A stretch of DNA of 64,000 nt from Gloeophyllum trabeum ATCC 11539. Taxonomy: Eukaryota > Basidiomycota > Agaricomycetes > Gloeophyllales > Gloeophyllaceae. The notes under the pieces are model-generated. The model did no database searches, was not told the origin of the DNA, and saw only the letters and a list, made by a program, of their open reading frames with translations. Made by a program: the position numbers and the translations under genes. How positions within the stretch are numbered: position 1 is the first letter of the stretch; every line of letters starts with the position of its first letter. The DNA is taken from positions 3,053,834 to 3,117,833 of the forward strand of contig NW_006920412.1 in NCBI RefSeq assembly GCF_000344685.1, in the 5' to 3' direction. This document shows, piece after piece, positions 22,090 to 33,310 of the stretch.

Positions 22090-22402
22090 AGCGGTCGGGC
22101 GTGAGCGGTGCTCCGAGTCCTGGCATCCAGGAATCCTGAATACATGCGCGAGGTGGCGACATCGTGTGAACGCAAGAGCACATACAAGAATACAAGCCCA
22201 GAGCTCGCAGCGGAGAACCGGCCCGGCTCCCCGTGCAGAGTCCAACAGAGAACAACGTGAGCGACAACCAGGACAACATACTACATAGACCAGAACTACT
22301 ACACCCATCCCGTTGATACCTACTCTTCCTTGGTCCCCAGCGGCTCCCCCACCCCTCTCCTAGTCGTCCCAAATACACCCCCTTGCAACGGCATGCTGAA
22401 TC

Positions 22403-22918
22403 TCACTGCGGGATCTGCGTAGGGCATAAGGACGTACGTCGTCGGAAATAGGACCAAGCAAAAGCACTGCGCACCGTGACTCCAGGGCTAGGGTACCAAG
22501 CGCCCTCTCCCTCAGTGTTGCCGCCCACGACGCCGGCCCCCATGCCAAGAATAATCGTAATAGTCACGGGCTTTACCAGTAGCTGCCGCTTGTCATCGAA
22601 GATGACTTTGCCAACGCCAGGCGCCTCCGAAACGACTTTAAAGCGCTTCACACCCTGAAGCTGGTTTTCGGTCGAACACGTGAGTTGCGCCTTCGCTTCG
22701 GTGGGTGCTGGGAGGAACTGCGCGAGAGCGCTGCCTTTGAAGGTGTGGCGCCCAAGTTTGGCGGTGAAGGACTTGCCGTCGTCGGACGATCCAGCGCCGT
22801 CCAACTTCACCGTCTTCGGTGGACCTATAATGTCCGCATCCTCCTGTTCCAAGCTCGTCAGCGCAGCGTCCGACTCCAAGTCAGCATCGCCGCCTGACTG
22901 TACCTTCGATTCAGACAT
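22403..22918 (-). CDS. small orphan protein, paralogue B of a duplicated pair
   Basis: From ATG at 22918 there are about 170 codons, possibly fewer if a last intron lies near 22490. The N-terminus is acidic and polar ('DADLESDAALTSLEQEDAD'). Then come 'DDGKSFTAKLGRHTFKGSA', 'AQLTCSTENQLQGVKRFKV' and a hydrophobic Gly-rich stretch ('ITIILGMGAGVVGG') that could insert in or lie on a membrane, followed by 'EGEGAWYPSP'. The relation to paralogue A is clear in pattern but low in identity. A 5'-UTR intron (GTAGGT donor, CTGCCAG acceptor) sits in the same place as in A. The function is unknown and there is no signal peptide. Confidence 0.65.
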   Translation of the reverse strand: MSESKVQSGGDADLESDAALTSLEQEDADIIGPPKTVKLDGAGSSDDGKSFTAKLGRHTFKGSALAQFLPAPTEAKAQLTCSTENQLQGVKRFKVVSEAPGVGKVIFDDKRQLLVKPVTITIILGMGAGVVGGNTEGEGAWYPSPGVTVRSAFAWSYFRRRTSLCPTQIPQ

Positions 22919-23065
22919 GATGCTGGCAGCCGCGTCAGAACACCGGCGCACGAAGCCACGACGAAAGTCGTGCACCTACCTCAGACGGGGGTGCTCGCAA
23001 GACTGTTCGACAAGTGGGTGCGCACAGGAAGGCTGCGCGCTGGCTCTTCCTCCGCGTACAGCTCG

Positions 23066-23074
23066 CCTTTTATA
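23066..23074 (-). promoter_or_regulatory. TATA box of orphan gene B
   Basis: TATAAAAGG on the minus strand, about 150 bp before the start at 22918. It is the counterpart of the box before paralogue A. Confidence 0.5.
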
Positions 23075-23099
23075 CCGTCCTTGCTCCAGGCGACCTCGT

Positions 23100-24640
23100 C
23101 GCTTCGGCACAGAAGCGCCACTCCGAAACGGCAGACTATGTTTGCTATCGCACATCGCGCTCACCTGGGCCTCTGAGTCAGGGTGTACGAAGCTGGCCGT
23201 AGTCCTCATGACCATTGACCGCGCCTGGCAGCACGATCGTGCTCCCGAACGACATCCCTCTCCGTCGATCGAATGGGCGCTCGTCAGAGGCGCCCAAGCC
23301 ATCGAAGAGGATTCGTGTGTATGTGTGAGTGAGTGAGTGAGTGATGACTGATAACTCGGCTGTCCTGTGGAGAAAGCAAAGGGAGGAGCCCGTGATCAGG
23401 ATTCAGCAGACGCATGGCTTTTTGCGACCAGCCTGAGATGCACTCATCCAAAGCTATGTTTCCCCTTCCTGGACCCGTCGTTCCAGAGCGGCATCCCAAG
23501 CCAACACCCTGGAACAGTTGAAAACCGCCCCTCGCTCGGGCAGAGCAAGAGCGATCAGACGCCCAGTTTCCCCCAGGATCAGTAGTTTCTGCACACACCA
23601 CACATCCAACACAATCGCATGGGTCGATTCCCGGCGGTACGTTGCCAGGTCTGACATTCAGAGCGTCCAGCGACCCGATACGGCTTTCTGTCACAACTAC
23701 GGCCCTCTCAGAATCTGCTGGAAAGGCAAGACGGTGTAACTGAGACTTACAGGTGGTATACGAAATCCTAGATCTCATGCTGATCGATCAATTCGCAAAA
23801 CGCCCATCCCGGGCGTTGGGCTGTAAGCTCCGCGTACTCACTTATTCAGGGACAGGAAGATGAACAAGCGCAGAAAAGTCTGGACTTGAGTCTAAAGGGC
23901 CTCCGAAAATCGCTTAGTACCCCAAAATGCAGCAGTGGATTCCTGGAAGATGGCGCCAAAGTCAGACCTACCTACCTCGCATCCGCCTCTCCCCCGCCGA
24001 AAGCGCGATTATCATGCGGTTGCCCACCCATGTGCAGCACGCAACTGGAAGAACAAGCCAAGCTTCCACCTCAGTGGCTTCCCGGACGACACTGCATCGG
24101 CCTCGTTTCATGGAAGATCTGAGTCAGGTCAGAACGCTGGCATGTGCGTTGACACTAAGACCGCCGGCCACCGATGTATAATCAAACCGTGGATCTCAGG
24201 ACTATCGCTGGCTCCAAAATATGTATCCCACGGGCGGAAAACACAGTTTCTCTCAGTTGGGCGGCCCAGCGCATATGACGATGAAGGCACCGCACTGGGG
24301 TAACTATAAGACGGCGCGCTTTGCGCAGAGTTCTGTCAAACGAACGTCAGCTCGTGGAACAGACATAGCGCCGGACCAGACGTCAGCCGGGGACATACTC
24401 ATTCGGTTTTCTCAACATCATTGTCACATCTACACATCGATCCGTGAGTTAATGGGGTCCAAGGAACACTGGTACTACACTTACCTGGGAATCGAAGCCC
24501 TCCGGACAGAGGAACTCGTGACCATGGTTATGAGAAGAACTTCATCTTCAAAATAAGTTGTCGTGACTGTTGAGCGCTCGCTATACTTGGTAACAATTCA
24601 GTGTTCAAGGAGCAGAGGCGGTAGTCGTGACTAGTATTGC
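23100..24640. other. duplicated spacer, no gene supported
   Basis: Counterpart of 13100-15000. It contains a short GAGT microsatellite at about 23325-23344. A 122-codon open frame (23935-24303) has a stop and frame breaks at the matching place of copy 1, so I do not call it. Confidence 0.5.
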
Positions 24641-24689
24641 AGTCTACAGTGCCAGCACGGAGAATAAATGGAACCAACGGAATAACCCA

Positions 24690-24896
24690 TGTATGTCAGC
24701 TCGCCCTCTCTCTGAGACATAGTTGGATAGAGTAAGCTCCGGGGACGGGCATGACAATCGACACTCACCTTCTCTTTCAAAACGCGAAGCAAGTACAATC
24801 ACGCCGCTTCCGTATCGATGTAATGTTGTGTAGTGTGCTTCGTGGACCCGACGAAGAGCTTCTCGATGTAATAATTCATACGTCCGACACCAAAGT
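24690..24896 (-). pseudogene. TIP/ITFG1-like gene, 3' fragment
   Basis: Translation gives 'YFGVGRMNYYIEKLFVGS', close to the juxtamembrane block of the full gene, then jumps to 'GVIVLA' and 'FERE'. About 140 bp encoding the linker and most of the transmembrane helix are missing, and the upstream exons are absent. It is non-functional and comes from the segmental duplication. Confidence 0.75.
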
Positions 24897-24909
24897 AATG
24901 TCCACTCCG

Positions 24910-26905
24910 TCAATACCTTCCACCTCTCCTCGGCCCCCACCGACTTCCCTGCCTCCCCCCTCCCCCTCTCCCGCCACCCCCACGACCACCCCCATCCCAC
25001 TCCTCCCCTCCGGTCGTCCCGAACACATCCTCCTGCGACGGCAACGGCCCGCCCTGCCTTCCCTGCACCCCGCCGCCTCCTGCCTCCCCCACAAACCCAA
25101 AGCCCGGAACATAATCATCACTCTGCTCCGCACCCCCCGGCCTCCCCGCAAACCCAGGCGGCGGCCCCTCCTCCTCCTTGCCCCAGCCCCCAAACCCAAA
25201 CCCGAACCCTGGCACCGCCGCCTCCTCCCCCGCCTCCTCCTCGTCGTCCAGCGGCTCCGCCGCGCGCTGCTCGCCCGGCCGCTCGCGCGCCCAGAAGCGC
25301 GTCGTGTGGTCGTTCGACGCGCTCACGAGCAGGTGGCCCAGCGGGTGGAACGCGAGCGCCCACACGTTGCTGTCGTGCGCCTGCGGGAGCGCCGCGCGCG
25401 CCTGGGGCGAGGCCGCCGGGATCGTCGGCGTGGGTGTCGTGAGGTCCCAGTGCAGGATCGCGCCCTCCGAGCCGCCGGTGACCAGGATCGGGTGGATCGG
25501 GTGCCAGGTTACCGCTGCGGGGCAGGGGAGGGGAGGGGGAGGTGAGGTGCGAGGGAAGGCAGGAGCGGCGGAGGAAGGGACGTACAGCAGACTTCCTTTT
25601 TGTGCCCCTTGAGCACTTTGAACTCTTTCATCGCGCGGATGTCGAACACGCGCACGGTCTGGTCGCGCGACGCGCTCGCGACGAGGTTGCCGTTCGGAGA
25701 CCACGCGAGTGCCTGGATCGTGTTTTTGTGTTGGTGCCTGTCGCGTAGGGTGTTTAGCTGTGATGAACGGGAGTGCACGCAGAACGTGCTCACAGGGTAG
25801 CCAGCGCGGTCCCCGTCCGTGGATCCCAGAACTTGATCTGGTTGTCCTTGCTCCCAGAGACAAGCAGCCCCTTCGTCGGATGCCACTCCACGCACCTCAC
25901 ATCCCACCCATGTCCTACCACACTCCTCAATCTCCTCCTCCACTCAGTTAAAACCCACACTCACCCGTCAACACCCTCTCCTCCCGACTCTCCTCAAACG
26001 CCCAAATCCTAATCGTCGAATCATCGCTCGCAGTCGCGAACCGTCTATCATCCGGACTAAAACTCAGGCCCCGAATCGCCTCGCGGTGCCCCTGCCACGC
26101 GGCGAGGTTGTTCATGTTCGGCTGGAAGTACTTGATCACGCCGCTCTGGTCCGTGCTCGCGAGGAACGCGCCCGCGTGCGTGAACGTCATCGCGCGCACC
26201 GCGCTGTCGTGCGCCTGCAGGATCGTCTCGAAGTTGAACGTGAGCCCGTTCCAGAGCGTGAACTCGCCCGACGTCGAGCCGGTGAGCACGCGCCGCGCCT
26301 CGGGCGTCCACTAGGAGACGATGGTAAACGGATGCGAGAGAATGGGTGGGGAGGGGGTGGGGGACGCACCACGACGACGTTCACCGGGCACCGGATCTTA
26401 TTCGTGGACGTGTGCACGAACTTTGTACATAGGGACGTCGAGGCATTGTCAGGATACGCCTTCGGCGGCAATAACTACAACACCAGTTACTCAGACTCAA
26501 TTGTGCGGCAGAGAGGACAGACACACGAACGTCGATGATATACGGCAGCGCCGGCCTCACCTGCGGCACATACGTCGGGTTCGGCCTCAGCTTCCGCATC
26601 TAAGCACCACCTTTATCAGTCAACCCATCCTGTACCCATTCTCACTGGAGCTGAGCACGTACCAACGCCCAGCGCCCCATACCCCCACCATAATCCACCG
26701 TCCGCCGCGGGCGGATCTTCTTCAACGCCTTCCCGTCCACACCCTGCCGCGCAGCCAGCTCGGGGTCGACGTACCGCGCGTCCTCGGCGGGCGGGGGCTG
26801 CGGAGCGGAGAGGTACCGCTTCGGCTGCCACGCGTCTGGCGGGGGGTTGGACAGGAAGCTGGTTTGCGGGAGGAGGACGGGGAGGCTTGATGTTGCTGCA
26901 GCCAT
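24910..26905 (-). CDS. PFS2: polyadenylation factor subunit 2 (Pfs2/WDR33-like WD40 protein)
   Basis: This is a nuclear WD40 scaffold of the cleavage and polyadenylation factor; in WDR33 it reads the AAUAAA signal. The N-terminal exon from 26905 carries the family hallmark '[14 protein letters not shown]'. WD repeats follow: '[14 protein letters not shown]', '[16 protein letters not shown]', '[18 protein letters not shown]', '[19 protein letters not shown]', '[17 protein letters not shown]', '[15 protein letters not shown]' and '[16 protein letters not shown]'. The C-terminus is low complexity, with Gly-Phe repeats ('PGFGFGFGG') and an RGG-like end ('[10 protein letters not shown]'). There are six or seven exons. 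The gene ends 14 bp from the inserted TIP-like fragment, so its 3'-UTR must lie in duplicated DNA. Confidence 0.9.
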
Positions 26906-27756
26906 TTGTTTTCTGGACGCGACCCTCTTGAGCTTGAGACCTCCGTGTACTTAGCACAGGTACCGAGAGTTTCGAGTTGAAGCACTAGTTTTCGCCTTCC
27001 TTCGAATCTATCCTTGAAGCAGCAGTATCGCGTTTAAATTCGTGTCCTGGATTGGTACTTGCAGGTTGAAGCACAAGCCTCCTTTCGTAAAACTGCCTTC
27101 GATCTTCAGTTACTTTTGCTCTAAGTTCGTCGCATTGGCCCAGCTAGAGTACACGTTGCAACAGGCAGAGTAATATTGGGGGGAAAGGCAAGGTATATTG
27201 GCAGGCAAGGGCACAACCGGAATGAGCGCCGCCACCGAGTGAAGTTAGCGCTTCGACTTGGATTCCCAGGATGAAGCGACCGTGGAATTGTGGCAGTTGC
27301 AACATATCCAATTTGGGAAAATACATTTCATTTTAGGATAGGAGGGCTCAAGTCACTGCGCCTGACACCTTGTGAAAGTCGAACTCGAATGGTAGATACG
27401 ATACAAATACATGATATATGCAGGACCACCTGACTATAATGATAAATAGTACTGGAAGCATCATCGCCTGAACGTGTGCTGGCCTACCTGCTTACCCCGG
27501 GACGGAAAAATACAAATACGAGACACAATTCAGACAAACAAAACCGCCCCACCCACTATCGTACATACAGTATATATTCGGGTCGAATCGTGACAACTCG
27601 TCGATGTCCGTAGCGAAGAATGAATCGCGGAAATACGGTATTCGGAGATGCGGGGCGTACTCTAGAGGTCTACTTGTGTGTGTGTCCATGGAATTGAGCA
27701 TAGGGGCATATAATATGACTTGGGAAGGTTGCATAATGATAATTGAGGCACCTGCG
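26906..27756. other. Pfs2 promoter and 3' flank of the CBM21 gene
   Basis: No gene is seen. Open frames are short and AT-rich. It should hold the Pfs2 promoter (near 26906-27100) and the 3'-UTR of the upstream minus-strand CBM21 gene. Confidence 0.4.
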
Positions 27757-30269
27757 CTAGCAAGCCGCGACACCGCCAGCCAAAGGAGTCGACGAGCCGC
27801 TCCTCACGACGTCGTCCATGCTGGCTGAACGAGTCGGAGTAGCGAAGGCGAACGGGGACAAGTTGCTTGGAGGGGACGAAAAGTACCCATCGATGCTGGG
27901 ATCTGAGTGCGAGCGTGGAACAGTATCAACCGTGACATCGAGGAGCGAGGTATCAGAGCCGGTATAAAAACAGAACCTGAGTCAAAGGTGTCAGCATGGA
28001 GAATAAACGATGGAGCTACGAACTCTTACCGGTTCAAGAACGCGCTGTAACTGTTCGATTCGTCACCCTCCCTGCCAGAAGGTGAGGACTCGTATGGTGG
28101 AGTACCATCAGGGGATGAAGAAGAGGACGAGTTGGACGGCGACATGATCGAGGGCGTCGACTCATCGCTATTAGTCCTCATCACATGGCGGAAAGCCGTC
28201 CAATTAGGAGAGCGCGAGCCAGAGGGACTACGAGGCGACCTACTGACCTCCGCTGCAGTGGGAGGGAACGAGTTGAATCTCTGCAACGGGGATCGGTCGG
28301 GCTGCCCAAGTTCGAGAGAAGGCGTAGTAACAATGGGCGTGCCAGGCGGGGTCCTCCTGACTGCCGAAGGCTCCGAGACACGAATGTCAAAATAACCCCG
28401 CTGGTGATTCCTAGCGCCAACCTTCGGGGCTTTGACCTTGAACGGCCTGTCCTCGTCCGAGTCGATGTGGTAGGTAGTGGGCCGGAATTCTTCATCGTCA
28501 AGCGCCCGAGGGGAACCTTTAGCTAACGTCGCCGGGTCGAACGGATTGCTCGTCTTCTTCGACTGGGCGGCTGCACCAGTGTTCCGCTTCGTAGGCCAGG
28601 GAATGGAGTTAGACGAAGTCGAAGGGTACGTGCTCGTCCGCGAGTGCGCGGCCGACGGCGAGGGCTCATCACCCACTTTCCACGGCGTCTTCCACGACGT
28701 CGCAAAATCATACCGCGACGACAGCGACTTATCCGACTTGAGCGTGAACTTCGCCCTGCTCGGCTCCTTCGTGGCTTTACCGGGCGCATTGCTCAGGATC
28801 GACCCAATCGTCTCGCGGCCTTTCGCGACCTTTTCGAGCTTGCTGTGCAAGTCCGCGCCGTCGATGGGGCTCTTCTCGCCCTCCGAGTCCGACGTAGGCG
28901 TCATAAGCGGTTTCGACTTCGAGAACTTCGCCTGGTAATTCGCGCCGCCGTTGTTGTCCCACAGCTCCCGCCCGGCGGACGTGTACCGCACCGCCAGGTG
29001 CAGCGTCTTCTGCTCGATGCGCGACAGGATGTCGCTCAGCCGGATCGAGAACGAAAACCGGTCGTACACCCCGCCCTCGATCGACTCGACGTACTTGCCC
29101 GTGACCTCGCTCGTCGTCTGCCAATCGTCAAAAGTGAAACGCACCGCCACCCGCTTCTCGAACGCCAGATTCTTAACCTTCACCCGACCTGTTATGGCCG
29201 ACATCTCCCGCGACAGCACGAGCTCCTCCAATACAACATCCGCGTCCTTGGGGACCCTCTTCGGCATATTAACGACGTGCATCACGAGTACCTTCATTGT
29301 CTGCGCCTCGTCGGCGGAGCCGTATATGAACGACGGGAAGTCGCTGTCGCCCTCGCTCGTGTCGGTGGGACTTCCATCCCGCGAGACCGCAAGTGGCTTC
29401 TGCTCCGCCAAGAACAACTTCACCTGCGCGAGCTGCATGCTGAAATGCACCGAGCGGTTCGGCGTCGTGGGCTCGCTCTTGGGCACCGGCATATTGGTAA
29501 CGACGCTCAGGTCCCCGCGTATCGGTCGCTTGTGCGACTTGAGCGACGACTTGACGATCTCCCCCGACTTCTTCCGTATCGTCGGCGTATCCGTAGGTGT
29601 GCCGCCCATCGAAACCGCTCTGGTAGCGACAGAGGCGACGCTCTCGATGCTCGTGTCGGCAATCTCTCGCTCCGCTGCAGTGACCGCTTCGCTCTGTATC
29701 CTCAGCCGGCTGCTCCCGCTCCTACCCGACCAGGTGTGCCTATGTATCTGGCTCGGGCGCGGAGTCTCCGCATCGGATGCGTTCCCCCTCGACTCCACCT
29801 GCGTAGCAGCCTTTTGAATTGGTTGCGGTGTTTGAGAGGATTTAGGGGTCGCGTCCTCCTTCGTGCGCGAAGACACAGGCGAGGGCGTGGGGGTCGAGTC
29901 CTCAGGAGGCCAGAGCAGGGGCAGGCGATGACCGCGGACACGCTTCGCGCGGGGCGCGATATTAATTTGTGTCGGCTCAAAGACTATCGACGGGCGCGAG
30001 GCAGATCTCTCGTCCGCTGTCGAAGCAGAAGAAGGGCGGGGAAGCGGGGTAGACGACGTCTGTTCGGCTCCTAAGTCGGGGGTTGGCGGCTGAACGACAA
30101 GGACAGCCGAGGGCGACTGCACTTTCGGAGGGGTTGTCGCTTGGGAGCGCGTTGACTTCGAGGACGACAGACGGCGGGGAATGGAGGGTAGAGCAGCCCC
30201 CGCACTGTTGGAATCCCGGCTGAAAAGGTTCTCCATGGACGGCGAAGATGGGTAAGAGGCGGTAAGCAT
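27757..30269 (-). CDS. CBM21 protein phosphatase 1 regulatory subunit (Gac1/Pig2-like glycogen targeting)
   Basis: The product is predicted to bring PP1 to glycogen and so activate glycogen synthase. The chosen start is ATG at 30269; another in-frame ATG is at 30338. The N-terminal 250 residues are Ser/Pro/Thr-rich and disordered. An RVxF-type PP1 docking site, 'RSVHF', lies just before 'LAQVKLFLAEQKP'. The CBM21 domain follows, from 'MKVLVMHVVNMPKRVPKDADV' in part through 'VKNLAFEKRVAVRFTFDDW' to 'WDNNGGANYQAKF'. A long disordered tail comes next. The long exon is not the end: a GTAAGA donor at 28029 (phase 2) joins to a second exon 27976-27757 that adds 73 codons, ending in 'RSGSSTPLAGGVAAC'. 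The intron borders fit well. Total length is about 820 residues. Confidence 0.88.
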
Positions 30270-30353
30270 GTCCGCGCTCGTAAAATTCCAAAGGCGTCTT
30301 GATTTACGTGTATATACTGCCCGACCCCACTTCAGCATAAGCCAAAAATAAAC

Positions 30354-31233
30354 TAATTATGACATGGGAGACGTACTTTAAATTCAGGTGCGGCGGCTGA
30401 TAGTGCAGTTCTGATATCAACAACCCACCGCGGTATGGTAAGAGGATTTTGGGCTATTAAGAGATATAAACGATTGGAGGTGGAAGGGGTATCGCCCTTG
30501 AGATGAGGGGGGTAGAATGTACGAGCTATATGACACAAAGGCTTCCGGCCGAGCGTCCGGTAGATTTGACCTGCGCGGTTGGTCAAGGATGAGCAGGATA
30601 TATCCGGTGACGTCCTGCCGCACGCACCTGGGATGCTTCGTGGCCAGAGCACACTGGGCAGCTTGGGCACGGCAGATAGAGCAGAAGAGACGACGGCTGA
30701 CGGTCTAATATTTGTAGGCCCAGACAGTGGATGATGTCCAGAGCCTGTCAGCCAGCCGTAGTCCGGATCAGCGGGCCCACTCACGATATGAAGTCGAATC
30801 AGCACAAGTCCGGCGTCGTCGCGCACGTCGTCGAGAGCCCTATCTGAAGCGCAAGCGATGCCCAGCAGGCTTTTGTAGAGGCCTGGGAGAGCGAATAAAG
30901 GTTGGAAGCTCAGGGGGAGGGCGCCTCGGGCGGGGGCCAAACAGGGAACAACTACCCCGTATGGGGCTTAGCGCGGGAGCACGTGCCACTACAATGCAGG
31001 CGATAGGACTCTGTAAACCTTTCCTATGACAGCGGATGCGTACTACATGATCCCATAGAAACAAGTCAATCTCGGTTTCATTTATGTATTGCGGCGTGAG
31101 CGATCAGCCATTTCCCTGGTCAGTCGCTGCTATACGCGGCCGAGAACGCGGCTGTCTCAGATTACATTCGGTGCACAGCCGATTTGGCTGACGCTACTGA
31201 ACGCCAGAGAACCCCGCAATCGTGAGTATTCGA
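30354..31233. other. intergenic, divergent promoter region
   Basis: It lies between the divergently transcribed CBM21 and MYND genes. A 195-codon open frame on the minus strand (30353-30940) has no recognisable domain, no intron signals and odd composition. I treat it as chance. Confidence 0.4.
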
Positions 31234-32034
31234 ATGCACCAAAGCATGTCTCCTCCTTCCACATCTTCGAACACCGGTGAGTGCGACCCTGACATGGATT
31301 TGTGCCAGAATATCTTACGGAACACGCACCCGACGTCCGTTCTTAATCGGATCTTAAAGTAGAGCCACTTCAACGGCCTTGCAACGTCTGTGGTGTCACC
31401 ACTGGCGTCAGAGTCTGTTCTCGGTGCAAGAGCGTGTCCTACTGCGGTGAGGAGCATCAGCGCGCGGTGAGCGCTTCCCCAATATACTGAACGCCTCGTG
31501 ACCAACGGGTTCTCTCAGGATTGGCCCGTCCACAAGAGCGGCTGTCGGGCACCCCCATCCCCCGACGGCGCCGTCGTTACAGTGAGAGGAATGCTATTTC
31601 CGGCCGACGAGGATGTGCCCCGCCTGGTCGCTGTCCACTGCACAGTGAAGCGTGAAATCCCAGGCGATGACGAAACTATCATGTACAAGCCGGACCTCGC
31701 GATGTTTCTGGGCGGCGGCTGCTACGACTACCAATTGATCGACCGCATTGGGCACTCTGGTCGCAAACTCAGGCAGCCCATCTATCATGTTATCCGGGAC
31801 AACTTCCTTAATGACGGTTCGCCTCCGAACCGTTGCGTTAGGCGCCTTATGCGGGGCAAGGCGCCTCACGCTTGGGCCGGTAACCTGCTTGCCATGAAAG
31901 TCGCAGGTACAGGGACCTTCGAGAAGTGGGTTGATATGTCCATGGATGATTTGCCAACCGTGCAAGCATTTTATGAATGGTATCCGGATGAGGACGGAAC
32001 CTGCGATTCATCAGTAATCTTGGAAGTGCGGTAA
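31234..32034 (+). CDS. MYND zinc-finger protein (intact copy 1)
   Basis: Three exons: 31234-31276, 31360-31466 and 31519-32034. The start is ATG 31234 or the in-frame ATG 31246. The N-terminal MYND finger is complete: 'CNVCGVTTGVRVCSRC', then 'YCGEEHQ', and after an intron 'DWPVHKSGC', giving all seven Cys and the His. MYND fingers bind proline-rich protein motifs. The rest, about 170 residues, is a domain I do not know by name, with 'GMLFPADEDVPRLV', 'FLNDGSPPNRCVRRL' and 'HAWAGNLLAMK'. It is repeated in the two decayed copies downstream. Small MYND proteins with this C-terminal domain are multi-copy in many mushrooms. It is probably nuclear or cytosolic. Confidence 0.8.
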
Positions 32035-32560
32035 TGGCGTGTCCTGAACAAAGCGTGTATTTCTAGCATAATGAATGTAAGACTTGTTCCGACCATATTG
32101 TCCGTTGATCACCTGAAGTTGTGGTAGACGTCAGATGCAGTACCGAATTGGTGAGTAGTCCGTGGGTCCGCAGAGATGCAATATTTTCTCATAGTGGGCG
32201 CTGCTATCGCGCTCGAAGGAGGCATTCAACACGACGAAAGCTATACCGTATAAAGGCGCGTCTGTGAGCATTGATATTATTCCCTCTAAGCCCTAAGCTA
32301 ACTCTTCGTCCCTCGCACTATCAACTCTCATCTATGGCCAGCTTCAGGGTCACCCACGAACATACACATAGCTCCACAACTCAAATACCCAGCCCAACGA
32401 TACATCTCATTCCACCGTACCCACCTGACTTGATTTCCGGAGACTTTACTGTCACACCGCTTGTTCAGGATGCCGAGGATCTCCCATGCGGTATGCAAGA
32501 ATAGCAGATAGGCGCCTCGATAGCCGCTCTTTCAATATCTGTTCTCTCTCCCTCACCGCC

Positions 32561-33216
32561 ATGTCCACACAGATGACAGGGCAACAGACAGCGGACGCAG
32601 CGGAGGCTTATCGTTGCAAAGTCTGCAACCAGACACAAGATGTGATGACCTGTTCCCGGTGCAAGGGCGAGTTCTATTGCAGCAGGCAGCACCAAGTTTT
32701 GGTATGCCTTTCTTCGTCATCTCAGGTGCATGGACTTTGACGGAGCCGTGTGCTGTAGGACTGGAAGAATCACAAAGGACTCTGTTGGCAGCTCAACCCC
32801 CCAAAGATAGGCGAGACCAGCCTCGCTTTGTCAAGATAAAGTGCAAAGTTGAGCCCAACGATGAAGAACCTGGCTATGGGAAAGGCTACATGTTCGACAG
32901 CACTCCATTCATTGGGGAACGTGGGTGGCCGTTATGCGTAGACAGGATGGGCATCAATGGCCCCGCTTTGAAGAACCCGTTTCTGATCTGGCACCGAGAG
33001 ATGTTCCTGGAGGATGGGTCACCTATCAATAGGTGCATTCAGAGGATGACCAACAACCAGGCAGCGCATCCTTGGGCGGGTAATATTCTCGTCATGAAGC
33101 ACGACCAGAGTAACCTCACGTACAACAGCATATATGTAGATGCTACAGCGGATGACATTCCCGTTGTTGCGACGTACTTTTCCAAGTACCCCAGTGTCTC
33201 CCCTAGATTCCACTAG
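32561..33216 (+). pseudogene. MYND zinc-finger protein, copy 2 (frameshifted)
   Basis: The first exon, 32561-32701, encodes an intact finger start ('CKVCNQTQDVMTCSRC', 'FYCSRQHQ'). An intron (GTATGC to CTGTAG) leads to 'DWKNHKGLC'. Compared with copy 3, a stretch of about 40 bp that encodes 'GILLPADKE' is missing just after 'KIGET', and the deletion is not a multiple of three. The frame that continues hits a stop at about 32836. The other frame stays open to 33216 and still encodes 'GSPINRCIQRMTNNQAAHPW' and 'AGNILVMKHDQSN'. A rescue by alternative splicing is possible but not evident. Confidence 0.7.
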
Positions 33217-33310
33217 TCCGAGCTTTGGGGTTCTTGACAGGAAGGTCAGCGGCGTATGCTACCACCCGTATCCTAAAATGATCATGTGGTTGGCACTCGT
33301 CATTCGACTG

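Larger units (their letters stand above)
22403..24900. repeat. segmental duplication, copy 2
   Basis: Partner of 12504-15610. It runs from orphan gene B through a shortened spacer to a cut-down piece of the TIP-like gene, and stops a few bases from the Pfs2 stop codon. The copy is about 600 bp shorter than copy 1, mostly through deletions in the spacer and a deletion of about 140 bp in the TIP-like piece. Confidence 0.75.

Noticed and set aside
20390..22190. Possible secondary-metabolite cluster (GMC, glyoxalase-like, LACTB2-like, Zn2Cys6)
   Set aside because: No polyketide synthase, peptide synthetase or terpene cyclase is present, and the genes are separated by housekeeping genes.
23935..24303. 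122-codon frame in the duplicated spacer of copy 2
   Set aside because: The matching place in copy 1 has stops and indels, so the frame is not conserved.
28644..30074. 476-codon plus-strand open frame opposite the CBM21 gene
   Set aside because: It is the antisense shadow of a long GC-rich exon, with an Arg/Leu-heavy composition typical of reverse-strand translation. The minus-strand frame has a real CBM21 domain.
30353..30940. 195-codon open frame on the minus strand before the CBM21 gene
   Set aside because: No recognisable domain, no intron signals, and it overlaps the divergent promoter region. Long chance frames occur at this GC content.
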